Source of the DNA: Aggregatimonas sangjinii
GTDB lineage: Bacteria > Bacteroidota > Bacteroidia > Flavobacteriales > Flavobacteriaceae
DNA length: 64,000 bases
Assembly: GCF_005943945.1 (NCBI RefSeq)
Contig: NZ_CP040710.1
Coordinates: forward strand, 4,447,501-4,511,500
Reading direction: 5' to 3'
Shown here: positions 53,438 through 63,441 of the stretch, in pieces
How the letters are laid out: every line of letters begins with the position of its first letter
Numbering within the stretch: the stretch's first letter is position 1
The notes under the pieces: model-generated
Database searches by the model: none
The model's input: only the letters and a program-made list of their open reading frames with translations
Told to the model about the DNA's origin: nothing
Program-made: the position numbers and the translations under genes

Positions 53438-55012
53438 CTATTTTTCTAAAGGTCTTAACCTGAAAAAATCTATAAAACTGTCGGGATTTTCAACCGTACC
53501 GCGTTCCGAAACCAATTGAATGGTGATATTTCGATTGCGCGCCTTTGCATTAAAATCATCCAGTATTTCGATAATATCGGGGTCCAGATATCTTGTTTTT
53601 CTGACATCAAGTTCCAAGAAGCTATTTTCAGGGAGGGCATCCAATTCTTTGAGGATGGCCCCTTTGTTAAAAAAGGTTACTTCTTCGGCAAGGGTCATCT
53701 TTATTTTACCATCGGTAGGGTCTTCGTTTTCCATATGAAGAAAATGGGAATTTTTGTAACTTTTGTAAAGTACTATTACAATTCCTACGGCCAGTCCCAT
53801 AGCAAGCCCCTTGAGCAAATCGGTAAAAACGATTCCCAAAACGGTGACGATGAACGGTACGAATTGCTTCCAACCACCTTTATACATTGCCTTAAAGGTG
53901 GAAGGCTTTGCCAATTTGTAACCGACAATGAAAAGTACCGCCGCCAAAACGGAAAGCGGAATCATCTGTAACAAAAAGGGGATGGTCGCGACCGAGATAA
54001 TCAGTAAAAAACCATGTACGATGGCCGAGACCTTGGTTTTTCCTCCAGATTGAATATTCGCCGAAGATCGAACGATTACCTGTGTAATAGGCAGACCGCC
54101 GATAAAACCCGAAATGATGTTTCCAGCTCCCTGCGCCAAAAGCTCACGGTTGGTGGGTGTCACCCTTTTTTCGGGATCCAACTTATCCGTGGCCTCTACA
54201 CAGAGCAGCGTCTCTAAGCTGGCGACGAGTGCAATGGTAAAAGCCGTTATTAAAACCGGTGTGGTAAATGCCTGACTCCAATCCGGAGTCGTAAACTGGG
54301 TGAGTAAAGTGTCGGTTTCGCGATCCTCGCTCAAGGAAACCAAATGTTCGGCTGCTATACCATACTCGGTTCCTTTTGTCATCACGTAATAAACAATGCC
54401 TACCACAACTGCGACCAAGGGCCCTTGAACCAGTTCAAAAAATTTGCCTTTCTTGATAAGGACATTACTCCACAAAATTAAAATTCCCAACGCCGTGAAA
54501 CCAATAAGGGTAGGCCCGAGACTCGGATCGCCTATGGCATTGATTATTTCAGAAAACGTATTTTCCCCATCAATTTGAAAGAAAGCAAAATCGCCCTCTG
54601 GGTCGTCGTCGTCACCGAAAAAGTGCGGAATCTGTTTTAGTATAATAATAATACCTATCCCGGTAAGCATACCGCGGATTACGGAACTTGGGAAATAATA
54701 TCCGATAATGCCCAATCTGGCGATTCCGAATATCAATTGAATGACCCCGCCTATGACTACAGCGGATAAAAAGATCTGAAAGCCTAAATCATCGATAGCG
54801 ACAAGGACGATGGCGGCCAAACCTGCCGCTGGACCACTGACACCAATTTGCGAGCCACTTAAGGCTCCTACTACGATACCACCTACGATACCAGCGATAA
54901 GGCCCGAGAACAAAGGTGCCCCACTAGCTAATGCAATACCCAAGCATAAAGGTAAGGCGACAAAGAAAACAACGATACTTGCCGGCAAGTCGTTCTTCAA
55001 ATGTTTGAACAT
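53438..55012 (-). CDS. SulP family anion transporter with STAS domain (shorter form)
   Basis: A 524-residue SulP transporter: the TM core (1-430) has PASIVVFFVALPLCLGIALASGAP and GQIGVSGPAAGLAAIV, and GAGNIISGFIGGLPITQVIVRSSANIQSG. A short C-terminal STAS-like domain follows (about 440-524, LDVRKTRYLDPDIIEILDDF). The SulP plus carbonic-anhydrase gene order is like that of bicarbonate transporters (BicA type); transport of sulfate is not excluded. Confidence 0.9.
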   Translation of the reverse strand: MFKHLKNDLPASIVVFFVALPLCLGIALASGAPLFSGLIAGIVGGIVVGALSGSQIGVSGPAAGLAAIVLVAIDDLGFQIFLSAVVIGGVIQLIFGIARLGIIGYYFPSSVIRGMLTGIGIIIILKQIPHFFGDDDDPEGDFAFFQIDGENTFSEIINAIGDPSLGPTLIGFTALGILILWSNVLIKKGKFFELVQGPLVAVVVGIVYYVMTKGTEYGIAAEHLVSLSEDRETDTLLTQFTTPDWSQAFTTPVLITAFTIALVASLETLLCVEATDKLDPEKRVTPTNRELLAQGAGNIISGFIGGLPITQVIVRSSANIQSGGKTKVSAIVHGFLLIISVATIPFLLQMIPLSVLAAVLFIVGYKLAKPSTFKAMYKGGWKQFVPFIVTVLGIVFTDLLKGLAMGLAVGIVIVLYKSYKNSHFLHMENEDPTDGKIKMTLAEEVTFFNKGAILKELDALPENSFLELDVRKTRYLDPDIIEILDDFNAKARNRNITIQLVSERGTVENPDSFIDFFRLRPLEK

Positions 55013-55080
55013 ATAATGTAATTTTTTCCCCGATAAAACATCAAGGATGGTTAGTCAATTAGAATTTTTGATATTGATAA

Positions 55081-55368
55081 TCACGAAATGCTTTCCGGAG
55101 GAGGAAGTACAATGGTTTTCAAAAAGCAGTAGTTTCTCTCCAAATAAAAAGAGGACATCGCAGAATCGGTAATGCAAAATGCAGAAGGGAAATAAGGTTC
55201 ATAACTGAAGAGGAAATCTTTTTCTACGACCTCTTTTTTTTCTTCTTCCTCGCCTAAATCCAATACAAATCCGTTGACGTTGTCCATTCCAGAAATAGTA
55301 ATTATGGCAGGGGCCATTATTGCGGTGGCCAAGAAAAAGGATAAGACGATTATGATGGGCGGTCTCAT
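55081..55368 (-). CDS. Small exported hypothetical protein (95 aa)
   Basis: Begins with a hydrophobic signal or anchor (MRPPIIIVLSFFLATAIMAPA), then an acidic EEEEKKEVVEKD tract and an aromatic C-terminal region ending LPPPESIS. Flavobacterial genomes commonly hold similar small proteins with an EEEEKKEV tract and PPP ending, unrelated to a known function. It may be periplasmic. Confidence 0.6.
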   Translation of the reverse strand: MRPPIIIVLSFFLATAIMAPAIITISGMDNVNGFVLDLGEEEEKKEVVEKDFLFSYEPYFPSAFCITDSAMSSFYLERNYCFLKTIVLPPPESIS

Positions 55369-55428
55369 TTAGAAAATGATAGATAACAAATATAGCATTA
55401 TTCGAAGGATTTCCTCGTTAAGGAATAA

Positions 55429-56187
55429 CTAAAAATCCTTCAACAGTTTAATACTTTCTTTTGGGAGCCATCCGGTCTTACCATCCGCAATCTTAATTTT
55501 TTGATAACCATTGAGCGATTCGAGTACATTTACTTTCGTACCCTCGTGTAGAATAAAAATTCCCTCTCCGCGCTCGTTGGGTTCGGAGCGCACAGCTATT
55601 TCATTATCGAAGACGATGGCCGGTTGGTTGCTATTAAAGTCAGCATAATTTACGAATGCCATAGCCACCGCAAAAATGGACACCAATAAACCGATTAAGC
55701 TCAAAATAAAAGCGATGCGTTTTCGTGTAGCATCATGAAAAAAGTAAAAAACGATATAGAGCAATACGAATAATAGCATGCTGAACACTCCTAGATAGGC
55801 CCATTGGTCAAAAGTAAACCAACGTACTATTCTGTTATAGAATTTCGAGAAACCCATTTCCGGCATGGTATCTATGGCATCCAATGTCATGTTGTTGGCA
55901 TAAGCTAAATTGTTTTTGATTTCCGGGTCGTTTGGTTTTAAGAGCAGCGCTTTTTCGTAGTAATAGATGCTCGGGGCAATTTGATTGAGTTTGTAATGCG
56001 CATTGCCGAGGTTGTAATAGAGTTCGGCGGAATGCTGTCCCTGCTCCAAAATCTTTTCATACTGCGCTATGGATGCAGTATATTCTCCTTCATTATAAGC
56101 TTTATTGGCCGCTTCGAAAAGTGCTTCGTTTTGCCCAACCGCCGAAAGGCCGATTAAAAGAATCAATATGAATGTTATTCGTTTCAC
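55429..56187 (-). CDS. batE: BatE-like TPR/SH3 protein
   Basis: The last gene of the Bat (aerotolerance) cluster. 252 residues: signal peptide (1-18), two to three TPR motifs (EALFEAANKAYNEGEYTASIAQYEKIL, AELYYNLGNAHYKLNQ, about 24-100), two membrane helices (about 128-180), and a C-terminal SH3-like domain ending WLPKESIKLLKDF. It lies 68 nt downstream of batD. Bat proteins are associated with oxygen tolerance in Bacteroides, but the biochemical role is unknown. Confidence 0.85.
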   Translation of the reverse strand: MKRITFILILLIGLSAVGQNEALFEAANKAYNEGEYTASIAQYEKILEQGQHSAELYYNLGNAHYKLNQIAPSIYYYEKALLLKPNDPEIKNNLAYANNMTLDAIDTMPEMGFSKFYNRIVRWFTFDQWAYLGVFSMLLFVLLYIVFYFFHDATRKRIAFILSLIGLLVSIFAVAMAFVNYADFNSNQPAIVFDNEIAVRSEPNERGEGIFILHEGTKVNVLESLNGYQKIKIADGKTGWLPKESIKLLKDF

Positions 56188-56255
56188 GTACTATTACGGT
56201 ATTTAAGTTATCAGCCGCTATGCCTTGGTCAACAGGGAAGCAAATAGTATCTCTA

Positions 56256-58031
56256 TTACAGTTGCTTATCCATTGTTGAGATAACTTCGCTGGCCAAATC
56301 GTAATCCTGTTGCATCTGAACTTTTGAAAATTGACTATATCGGGCCATCTCACAATTTTTCAAGAGGCCGATAAAGCCATCCTTTGTGCTGTCATCTACT
56401 TTCTTCTCCTGCAGCAGCGAAGCGATTTTATCCTTACTGAATTCGGAAGTTTCGATTTTCAATTTCGCTTTTAAATAATTATGCAGGGCCTTCTCCAGTG
56501 CGACATAAAACGCATCCTTATCTCCCAAGGTCTTCTTGGCGGCCGAGAGATACTTTCGCGCCAATCGGTTTGCCTTACGTAGCCTGTTTCCGGTAACGTC
56601 ACCCGCCCGGGCTTCCCTTTTATTTCGTATTACAATAGCAAGTGGAATAAGTAGCAAGGGCAACAACCACCACAAATAAAAACAGCTTGTATTGAAAAAG
56701 TAATTTGAACCTATGGCCGAGAGATTGGGAGTTAATTTGATAAAATTGAATTGATTTCCCGTGGTCGTTACGGTCTGCTTGTTATTGGAAACCGTGCCTG
56801 ACGGGTCATTGTCGTTAGAGGGCCCCGAGGTGACATTGATAATGATCTCTTCCGATTTAAGCGTGTTGTATTTTTCGGTATTCGGATTAAAGTAACTGAA
56901 CGAAATGGGAGGTATCGGGTATTTTCCGCGAAACGACGGCACGATGGTGTAGCTATTACCGACTTTTCCCTGCGAACCCGAAATCGTAGTCCGAACACTC
57001 TCTTTGAATTCTGGATCGTATACTTCCAAAGCGCTCGGTAGACTAGGCTCTGGGAGCTGAAACAGTTTTAGGTTTCCTTTACCACTGACCTCCACATCTG
57101 CTTGCAACGACTCGGATGCATTGAGGCTCGTCTTATTTGTAGTCACCTTAAAATCGAAATCTCCTACCGCCCCGGTAAAATCGACCGGTTTACCTTGTTC
57201 AGGCAATGGTTTAACGGTAATCGTGCGCCTACCGGCCGAGACGACCTTGGTGGTTGAGGCGTATACTGGTCTGCCAAAGAAATCGCGTCGGCTCGTGGGC
57301 ACGTCCACCCGCATTTCTATAGTAAAGGGCTCTATTTCGAGTTTACCGGATTTTTGGGGATACAGCACCACCCTTTTAAAGACTTTGGAGCGATAGGGCT
57401 TTTCTTTATAGGTATCGTTCCGAACAGGTTCGTTCGTTCGGGTAATATCCTGGCTCCAGAAATTCTCGTATTTCGGAATATCGATGGTACGGTCACTTGA
57501 TGCACTTATCGAATTGCTGACGTAAAGCTTGTAGACTACACTGATCGCCTCATTCAAATAAGGATTCGAATTGGAAACCTCGGCCACTAGATGCAGATGT
57601 TCGTCGGCGATATCGTCTGCAGTAACTTGGCCATTGGGTCGGTCGACCGCCTCGGTAACTACTACTTTTTTTGGTGTTGATTTGTACGTTTTGCCATCAA
57701 TGACGATAGATGCTTGGCCGATGGAGAAATTACCCTTGGCCGTTGGGGACACGGTATAGGAATAGGTCTTTGAATAACTTCGTACCCCATTGTACCACGA
57801 AGAACTGATCGACTGTGATGGCCCCATGACCACTTTGAAACCCTTAAAATCCGGAGGGGTAAAATTATCCCCGTCTTTGTTCATCGTAAAATCAACCCGT
57901 AATCGTTCGTTTATTCCCAACTTATCCTTGCTCAGGCGCATCTCGAACGTGATGCCATCGTCGTCCTGCCCCTTAGCTAAGAACGCAAGCAAGAGTAAAG
58001 GCAGTAAACAGATGTACTTTTTCAATTGCAT
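56256..58031 (-). CDS. batD: BatD family protein
   Basis: 591 residues. A signal peptide (to about 21), three or four immunoglobulin-like beta domains (about 25-410) with IVIDGKTYKSTPKKVVV and the NPYLNEAISVVYKLYVSNSI patch, a transmembrane helix near 450 (WLLPLLLIPLAIVI), and a helical cytoplasmic tail. The domain pattern (BatD/oxygen tolerance) matches the family. It begins 5 nt after batC. Confidence 0.9.
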   Translation of the reverse strand: MQLKKYICLLPLLLLAFLAKGQDDDGITFEMRLSKDKLGINERLRVDFTMNKDGDNFTPPDFKGFKVVMGPSQSISSSWYNGVRSYSKTYSYTVSPTAKGNFSIGQASIVIDGKTYKSTPKKVVVTEAVDRPNGQVTADDIADEHLHLVAEVSNSNPYLNEAISVVYKLYVSNSISASSDRTIDIPKYENFWSQDITRTNEPVRNDTYKEKPYRSKVFKRVVLYPQKSGKLEIEPFTIEMRVDVPTSRRDFFGRPVYASTTKVVSAGRRTITVKPLPEQGKPVDFTGAVGDFDFKVTTNKTSLNASESLQADVEVSGKGNLKLFQLPEPSLPSALEVYDPEFKESVRTTISGSQGKVGNSYTIVPSFRGKYPIPPISFSYFNPNTEKYNTLKSEEIIINVTSGPSNDNDPSGTVSNNKQTVTTTGNQFNFIKLTPNLSAIGSNYFFNTSCFYLWWLLPLLLIPLAIVIRNKREARAGDVTGNRLRKANRLARKYLSAAKKTLGDKDAFYVALEKALHNYLKAKLKIETSEFSKDKIASLLQEKKVDDSTKDGFIGLLKNCEMARYSQFSKVQMQQDYDLASEVISTMDKQL

Positions 58032-58036
58032 TGCAC

Positions 58037-58864
58037 TTACCAGTCTTTCTCGTTCTTCACTTTAACGCCTTTCACTTTTTTGGCGTCGATTTTTTGCTGC
58101 ACTTTTTTCTCTTCTTGCTGCATGGCCTCCAATAGATTTTGAATCTGTTGTTTGCTCAATTGATTGGGGCGACGCTGCTGTTCTTCCTTCTCATCGCCTT
58201 CTTTGGGCTTATTTTTCTGCTCCTCTTTTTTATCTCCATCACCTTCCTTGTTTTCCTCTTCGTTTTCCTTTTTTTGATCGCCTTCGTCCCCTTTATCCTG
58301 CTGGTCTTTGTTTTCTTCTTTATTATCCCCGTCTTTTTTATCGTCCTTCTTATCCTTTTCGTCCTCGTTCTTATCGTCTTTGTTCTGATCTTGGTTCTGC
58401 TGGTCCTTTTTCAGCATTTCCTTGGCCAGTGCCAGATTATAGCGGGTTTCCTCGTCTTTTGGGTTGTTGCGGAGCGCCTGCTTGTAAGCCTCGACCGCTT
58501 TCTCGTATTCCTTTCTTTTCATGAAAACATTGCCCATATTGTGATAGGCCTTGTGCTTTTCGGGCTTTTCGCTAGCGCGCTCACCTGCCTGTTTAAAGCG
58601 GCCGAACGCTTCGCTATAGGTAGCGTTGTTGTAGTAGGCATTACCCAAATTGTAGGGTGCTACAGCGTTTTGATCACTTTTGGCTATCGCCTTTCGGTAT
58701 TCAACTTCGGCTTCGATAAACTTATTCGTTGTCAGCTCTTGGTTACCTTCGTATGTGAGATTTTTAGACTCCCGGAGGGCTTTCTCCTGTGCTTTAACGG
58801 CATCATCTTCTTGCGCAGAAGCAAAACTTCCCGCTAAAAAAATAAAAAGAACGAATCGTTTCAT
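58037..58864 (-). CDS. batC: BatC-like TPR protein with charged tail
   Basis: 275 residues: signal peptide (1-17), three TPR motifs (about 30-145, AYNLGNAYYNNATYSEAFGRF, KAYHNMGNVFMKRKEYEKAV), then a low-complexity tail of Lys, Glu, Asp and Gln (about 150-240), and a short helical C-terminus KKVKGVKVKNEKDW. The compositionally biased tail is characteristic of BatC. It overlaps batB and is in the Bat operon. Confidence 0.88.
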   Translation of the reverse strand: MKRFVLFIFLAGSFASAQEDDAVKAQEKALRESKNLTYEGNQELTTNKFIEAEVEYRKAIAKSDQNAVAPYNLGNAYYNNATYSEAFGRFKQAGERASEKPEKHKAYHNMGNVFMKRKEYEKAVEAYKQALRNNPKDEETRYNLALAKEMLKKDQQNQDQNKDDKNEDEKDKKDDKKDGDNKEENKDQQDKGDEGDQKKENEEENKEGDGDKKEEQKNKPKEGDEKEEQQRRPNQLSKQQIQNLLEAMQQEEKKVQQKIDAKKVKGVKVKNEKDW

Positions 58865-58865
58865 A

Positions 58866-59912
58866 TTAGTCTATAGCTTTTTCATTAAACAGATTGAGTT
58901 TTCGCAGCCATTTGGTTTTCCTATCCAATACAAATACATCTAAAAATAGAAATAAAAGCCCTGCACCCAAAAACCATTGAAATTGGTCTTTGAAATCGGC
59001 TATTTGTTTGGCTTCGAACTCCTTTTTGTCCATTTGCAACAACTGATCTTTGATGTAATCTACGGCCTCCTCGGTATTGGCACCATTTATGAATTCTCCT
59101 TCACCCTCATCGGCGATATCGGTCAAAACCGTCTCGTTCAACTTGGTGATCACCACTTCACCTTGTCCGTCTTTTTTAAGACTTTCAACGATGCCGTTGC
59201 GTTTTAGTGGGATAGGCGCCCCTTTGGTACTTCCCACTCCGATTGTAAATATTCGAATACCTGCTTCCGCCGCTTTTTCGACAGCACCCAGGGTCGAACC
59301 TTCGGAATGGTCTTCCCCATCGGAAACGATAAACAGCACACGATTGGTCTGTTCCTCATCGTCATAATAGGTTCCGGCAAGCTCGATGGCTGCATCTATG
59401 GCGGTACCTTGCGAAGTAAGCATATCGGTATTCATACTTTGCAGGAACATTTTTGCCGCACCATAATCGGTCGTAATCGGCAGTTGGGGGTATGCTTGTC
59501 CGGCGTAAGCGATAATGCCCACACGGTCGCTGGCCAGTTCACCTATGATTTCCGAAACGATTCGTTTTGCCTTTTCCAAACGGTTCGGGGCGATATCTTC
59601 GGCCAACATACTTTTAGAGACGTCTACGGCGAATACGATATCAACACCTTCCCGTTTTACCGTTTCAAGTTTCGTGCCCATTTTGGGGTTCACGAGCGCC
59701 ACAATCAAACAAGTAATCCCCAAGAGAAAGAACAAAAGCTTCAAGGTGCTTTTAAAATTAGACCGGTCCGGACTTAGCCTTTTGAGCAATTTCCCTTTTG
59801 CGAACTTTTTTCGAGTACGACTTTTCCATAGTTGCAACAACACGAAAATCAGAACCATCACTGGTATGACAGCGAGCAAATAAAAGTATATTTTTTCGTC
59901 TAACTGAATCAT
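58866..59912 (-). CDS. batB: BatB-like VWA domain membrane protein
   Basis: 348 residues from the ATG at 59912 (MIQLDEKIYFYLLAVIPVMV), overlapping the batA stop (ATGA). Two N-terminal transmembrane helices precede a von Willebrand factor A domain with the MIDAS motif DVSKSM (97-102) and a C-terminal helix (FLGAGLLFLFLDVFVLD). The longer open frame to 59984 is rejected because it overlaps batA in a different frame. Confidence 0.9.
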   Translation of the reverse strand: MIQLDEKIYFYLLAVIPVMVLIFVLLQLWKSRTRKKFAKGKLLKRLSPDRSNFKSTLKLLFFLLGITCLIVALVNPKMGTKLETVKREGVDIVFAVDVSKSMLAEDIAPNRLEKAKRIVSEIIGELASDRVGIIAYAGQAYPQLPITTDYGAAKMFLQSMNTDMLTSQGTAIDAAIELAGTYYDDEEQTNRVLFIVSDGEDHSEGSTLGAVEKAAEAGIRIFTIGVGSTKGAPIPLKRNGIVESLKKDGQGEVVITKLNETVLTDIADEGEGEFINGANTEEAVDYIKDQLLQMDKKEFEAKQIADFKDQFQWFLGAGLLFLFLDVFVLDRKTKWLRKLNLFNEKAID

Positions 59913-60907
59913 ATGAAACTTCTGAATAAGGTATGGCGTAGCAGCCATTCCAACAACAACAAAGCACCCGCCAAAAATATCCAAGGCCTGAACTTTTCCT
60001 CGTATTTGTAATATTTGAACTCTTCAATCTCGGTTCTTTCCAATTTGTTGATTTCGTCGTATATCTCTTCCAACTTGCTGTTATTGGTAGCCCTAAAGTA
60101 TTTTCCGCCCGTAGCTTTGGCAATGTCCTCTAATAATTTCTCATCTATCTCTACTTGTCGCAAGCCGTATCTAAACGAGCCATCGGCATTGTAGGCGACA
60201 GGCGTAAGCGCATTTCCATTCGAGCCCAGGCCGATGGTATAGGTTTTTATACCAAATTCAACGGCAAGATCGGCCGCTGTCTGCGGTTCTATAAACCCCA
60301 TGTTGTTGACTCCGTCGGTCAATAGAATAATGATTTTACTAATGGCCTTGCTTTCTTTAAGGCGGTTCACCGAAGTCGCCAAGCCCATTCCGATAGCGGT
60401 ACCATCGCTAAGTTGGCCATAGGTGATTTCACGAAGCGCGTTCAATACCAAGGACTTGTCGCTGGTGATCGGTGTTTTTGTGTAGCCCTCGCCCGCATAT
60501 GCCACCAAGCCGATGCGATCGTTCGGCCGTTTTTTTATAAAGTTTGCGGCTACTTTCTTAAGAGCAGATAGGCGGTTGGGCTTAAGGTCACGGGCCAGCA
60601 TACTTGAGGAAACGTCTATTGCCATGACGATATCGATTCCTTTGGTTGTTTTTGTCCGCGTGGAAATATCCTCTGTTTGTGGCCGGGCCATGGCAACGAT
60701 TATCGCTGCCAAAGCCAGAAGGCGAAAGAAAAACAATAACGGTTTCAGCTTGGGAAGCAAACCTTGCTTGGCAAACCCGCCAACACTCGAAATCTTGAGA
60801 GATGCATTCTGGTCTTTTCGTTTCAAAAAATACCAAAGCACGGCCAGAGGCAGCAACAATAGCAGCCAAAAAAACTCCGGGTTCGCGAAATCGATATCTG
60901 TAAACAT
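59909..60907 (-). CDS. batA: BatA-like VWA domain membrane protein
   Basis: 332 residues: N-terminal helices (about 12-28 and 55-75), a VWA domain with MIDAS DVSSSM (98-103) and TPITSDKSLVL, and a C-terminal membrane helix (FLAGALLLLEWLL). It is the paralogue of BatB, and the pair is expected to form a membrane complex regulated by the upstream MoxR ATPase. Confidence 0.92.
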   Translation of the reverse strand: MFTDIDFANPEFFWLLLLLPLAVLWYFLKRKDQNASLKISSVGGFAKQGLLPKLKPLLFFFRLLALAAIIVAMARPQTEDISTRTKTTKGIDIVMAIDVSSSMLARDLKPNRLSALKKVAANFIKKRPNDRIGLVAYAGEGYTKTPITSDKSLVLNALREITYGQLSDGTAIGMGLATSVNRLKESKAISKIIILLTDGVNNMGFIEPQTAADLAVEFGIKTYTIGLGSNGNALTPVAYNADGSFRYGLRQVEIDEKLLEDIAKATGGKYFRATNNSKLEEIYDEINKLERTEIEEFKYYKYEEKFRPWIFLAGALLLLEWLLRHTLFRSFI

Positions 60908-62575
60908 TTATAATTCCAGTTTTACTTCTAAGGTGTTTTTAATACGGTCTACGATTTGCTGCGCGTAGGCATCGTCTTCGAGATAAGTGATGCCGATGGT
61001 CTGTTGAAAACCTTTGGCCCCAAAGACCAAAATCTCATATTTCCCCTTGATCAATTCCTCCGATGATGGTGACTTGAATTTACCGCTACCATAAACGCGT
61101 GTCCCTTTTACGCCGCTTATCGTCGTGAACACGTCGTCTTTGGTAATAATGTTTTTCGCCCCCGCTGCCTGAAAAGTTTGCAGCAACTGTTCAATAGTCT
61201 GATCTATTGGTGCTTCTATGGGCTCTTTGTACGTGACAGAACTAACGCCGATATCGAAAAGTCCTACTTGACTACTGTACTCGAAGGCTTGCAATTCCTT
61301 TATTGCCTTTTGGGCTTCCTCAGGAAGCTCAATTTGTTTTCGTACCAGTACCTTCGGCGTCTCTAAAACAATAGGTGGAAATCCGTACGAACTTGCCACC
61401 CATTCCCCTTCGAGAAGTTCCTTGGTCGGATGGCCCAGAATGGAATCTTTCAGATAGCTAAAACCGTAGTTGGCCACTGCGATCGCAGCACCCGTAAAGA
61501 GCACCCCGAACAACACTACAATACCGATTACGAGTTTTTTACGTTGCTTACGGCGCATAAATTCTTCCTGATATTCGGCCTGTTGCATTAATTCTTCTTC
61601 AGTCGGCTCTGGTAGGGCATCATGGGTTTTTACCACGATTTGCTCGATGGTTTTTCGATCTTGTTCGGCGACCAAGGTATCGGGTTTCGATTTGGCGAAC
61701 TTGACCAAATCGGCAGTTTGCAAAATTTTCTTGAACTGCACTATGGTTTCCGTGTCGAGTTCGAGTTCCCCGGAATCTTTTAGCAGTTCTAACTTTTCGA
61801 TGAGTTGGTCGGTAGTACTCTCCAAAGCACTAACATGCACGTCTTCCTCTAAATAGGAACGGACGATATCGGTAAGTTCCGAATAGTACTGTTTGTATTC
61901 GTCCTGAATCAAGTAGCGGGAGTTCTCTAATCTTTTCAACTCCATCAAAGCCCTGTCGTAGGGCGGCAGCAAAGCCTCTTTTTCAGCTTCTGATAAGGGT
62001 TTTTTACGGAACACGAACCAATAGAACAAACCTGCAATCAGTAGCAAGGCCCCTAAAATACCCAAAAGAAGTTTCCAATACGACCCACTGGTCCGTTCCA
62101 CCTGAATCAAAGGTTTGATATCGAACATTTGCTGTTTCAAGGTGTCTACCGGAACGGTGGCCACATTGATCATGAGCGAATCGGTAAAATAGCCTTTGCC
62201 ATCTATTTCAATGCGTTGGGTTGGAAGTTTGTAGGCCCCGGAATCGAACTGCGTTAAAGCATAGGTTTTTAAGAGTGTCATCCGTTCCTTTTGGCGTAGT
62301 ACCGTATCGGTATCGGATGCTTCAACGGTCTCCAAGGGAGAAAACGTCTGTCCGTCCGGAAAGATAACCTGCGCGGTAGAGTCTACCTCGACCGTGACCT
62401 TAAAGGTAACCTGCTCTCCGATTTTTATAAAGGTGGTATCGACCTCCGAAGCGATTTTCGGGGTGGTTTGGGTATATGCGTTTGAAGCGTAGAGCAAAAA
62501 TAAGCCCATGACGAGACATCGCATCACCAGAGCGGCCGACTTCTTTGTTAGCACTTCATAGCTTGTACTTCGCAT
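60908..62575 (-). CDS. Bat-operon membrane protein, BatD-like N-terminus
   Basis: 555 residues from the ATG at 62575 (a GTG three bases earlier is also possible). A signal segment (about 18-35), an extracytoplasmic beta domain that resembles a single BatD module (SEVDTTFIKIGEQVTFKVTV), a transmembrane helix (about 168-190), a helical domain (YSELTDIVRSYLEEDVHVSAL, as in DUF4381-type proteins), a second helix (about 348-370) and a C-terminal domain (about 375-555). It occupies the slot between DUF58 and batA and is part of the aerotolerance cluster. Confidence 0.8.
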   Translation of the reverse strand: MRSTSYEVLTKKSAALVMRCLVMGLFLLYASNAYTQTTPKIASEVDTTFIKIGEQVTFKVTVEVDSTAQVIFPDGQTFSPLETVEASDTDTVLRQKERMTLLKTYALTQFDSGAYKLPTQRIEIDGKGYFTDSLMINVATVPVDTLKQQMFDIKPLIQVERTSGSYWKLLLGILGALLLIAGLFYWFVFRKKPLSEAEKEALLPPYDRALMELKRLENSRYLIQDEYKQYYSELTDIVRSYLEEDVHVSALESTTDQLIEKLELLKDSGELELDTETIVQFKKILQTADLVKFAKSKPDTLVAEQDRKTIEQIVVKTHDALPEPTEEELMQQAEYQEEFMRRKQRKKLVIGIVVLFGVLFTGAAIAVANYGFSYLKDSILGHPTKELLEGEWVASSYGFPPIVLETPKVLVRKQIELPEEAQKAIKELQAFEYSSQVGLFDIGVSSVTYKEPIEAPIDQTIEQLLQTFQAAGAKNIITKDDVFTTISGVKGTRVYGSGKFKSPSSEELIKGKYEILVFGAKGFQQTIGITYLEDDAYAQQIVDRIKNTLEVKLEL

Positions 62576-63441
62576 CACCCTCTTCTTTTGAAATACCTCA
62601 GTAACTTTTTAACGTAGCTTTCATCTACCCTACAGCTTAAAGTACCACAGCCAGATTTGGTAAAGGTTTCCCGAAAATAGTCTACTCGTTCTCGATGGTA
62701 TTGACCGTAAGCCATTCGAACGCTTTTGGATTGGGTGTTCACCAACTGCACTTTTCCGGTTTCGGCATCCTGCATCTGCACCATGCCCAAATTGGGAATG
62801 GATTCTTCCTTTTCGTCAAAAACCCGAATACCGGTTACATCATGCTTATTGCCTGCGATTTTCAAGGTCTTTTCGTAGTCGCTCGCAATAAAGTCCGAAA
62901 GCACGAAAACGATGGCCTTCTTTTTAAGGACGCTACTGAGAAACTTAAGTGCCTCCGACAAATCGGTCTTGTTACTTTTCGGTTTAAACTCCAATAGCTC
63001 CCGAATAATACGTAGCACATGGCTTTTTCCCTTCTTAGGCGGAATAAACAATTCTACCGTATCTGAAAATAGCATTAAACCCACCTTATCGTTGTTCTGT
63101 AAGGCTGAAAAGGCCAAGGTAGCCGATATTTCGGTAATAATCTCTTTTTTGAATTGGTTGGTGGTACCGAAGAGTTCCGAGCCGCTGACATCTGCGACCA
63201 ACATCATGGTAAGTTCGCGTTCTTCCTCAAAAACCTTTACAAAAGGTTCGTTGTACCGTGCGGTCACGTTCCAATCGATACTACGTACATCATCACCGAA
63301 TTGATATTGGCGTACCTCGCTAAACGTCATTCCTCGACCTTTAAAGGTAGAATGATATTCCCCACCAAAAATATGGTCGGAAAGACGGCGCGTCTTGATC
63401 TCGATTTTACGTACTTTTTTAAGTAGTTCCTTGGTATCCAT
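62575..63441 (-). CDS. DUF58 domain-containing protein
   Basis: 288 residues of the DUF58/VWA-like family that follows MoxR in this type of operon. The signature GRGMTFSEVRQYQFGDDVRSIDW is at 35-57 (YQFGDDVRSIDW at 46-57), and the VWA-like part contains VADVSGSELFG near 98. Its stop codon overlaps the next gene's ATG, so the two are translationally coupled. Thought to be a MoxR client or adaptor. Confidence 0.92.
   Translation of the reverse strand: MDTKELLKKVRKIEIKTRRLSDHIFGGEYHSTFKGRGMTFSEVRQYQFGDDVRSIDWNVTARYNEPFVKVFEEERELTMMLVADVSGSELFGTTNQFKKEIITEISATLAFSALQNNDKVGLMLFSDTVELFIPPKKGKSHVLRIIRELLEFKPKSNKTDLSEALKFLSSVLKKKAIVFVLSDFIASDYEKTLKIAGNKHDVTGIRVFDEKEESIPNLGMVQMQDAETGKVQLVNTQSKSVRMAYGQYHRERVDYFRETFTKSGCGTLSCRVDESYVKKLLRYFKRRG

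Noticed and set aside
58139-58837. Hydrophobic 232-residue plus-strand ORF opposite batC
   Set aside because: It is the antisense of the Lys/Glu-rich BatC tail, which reads as Phe/Leu/Val.
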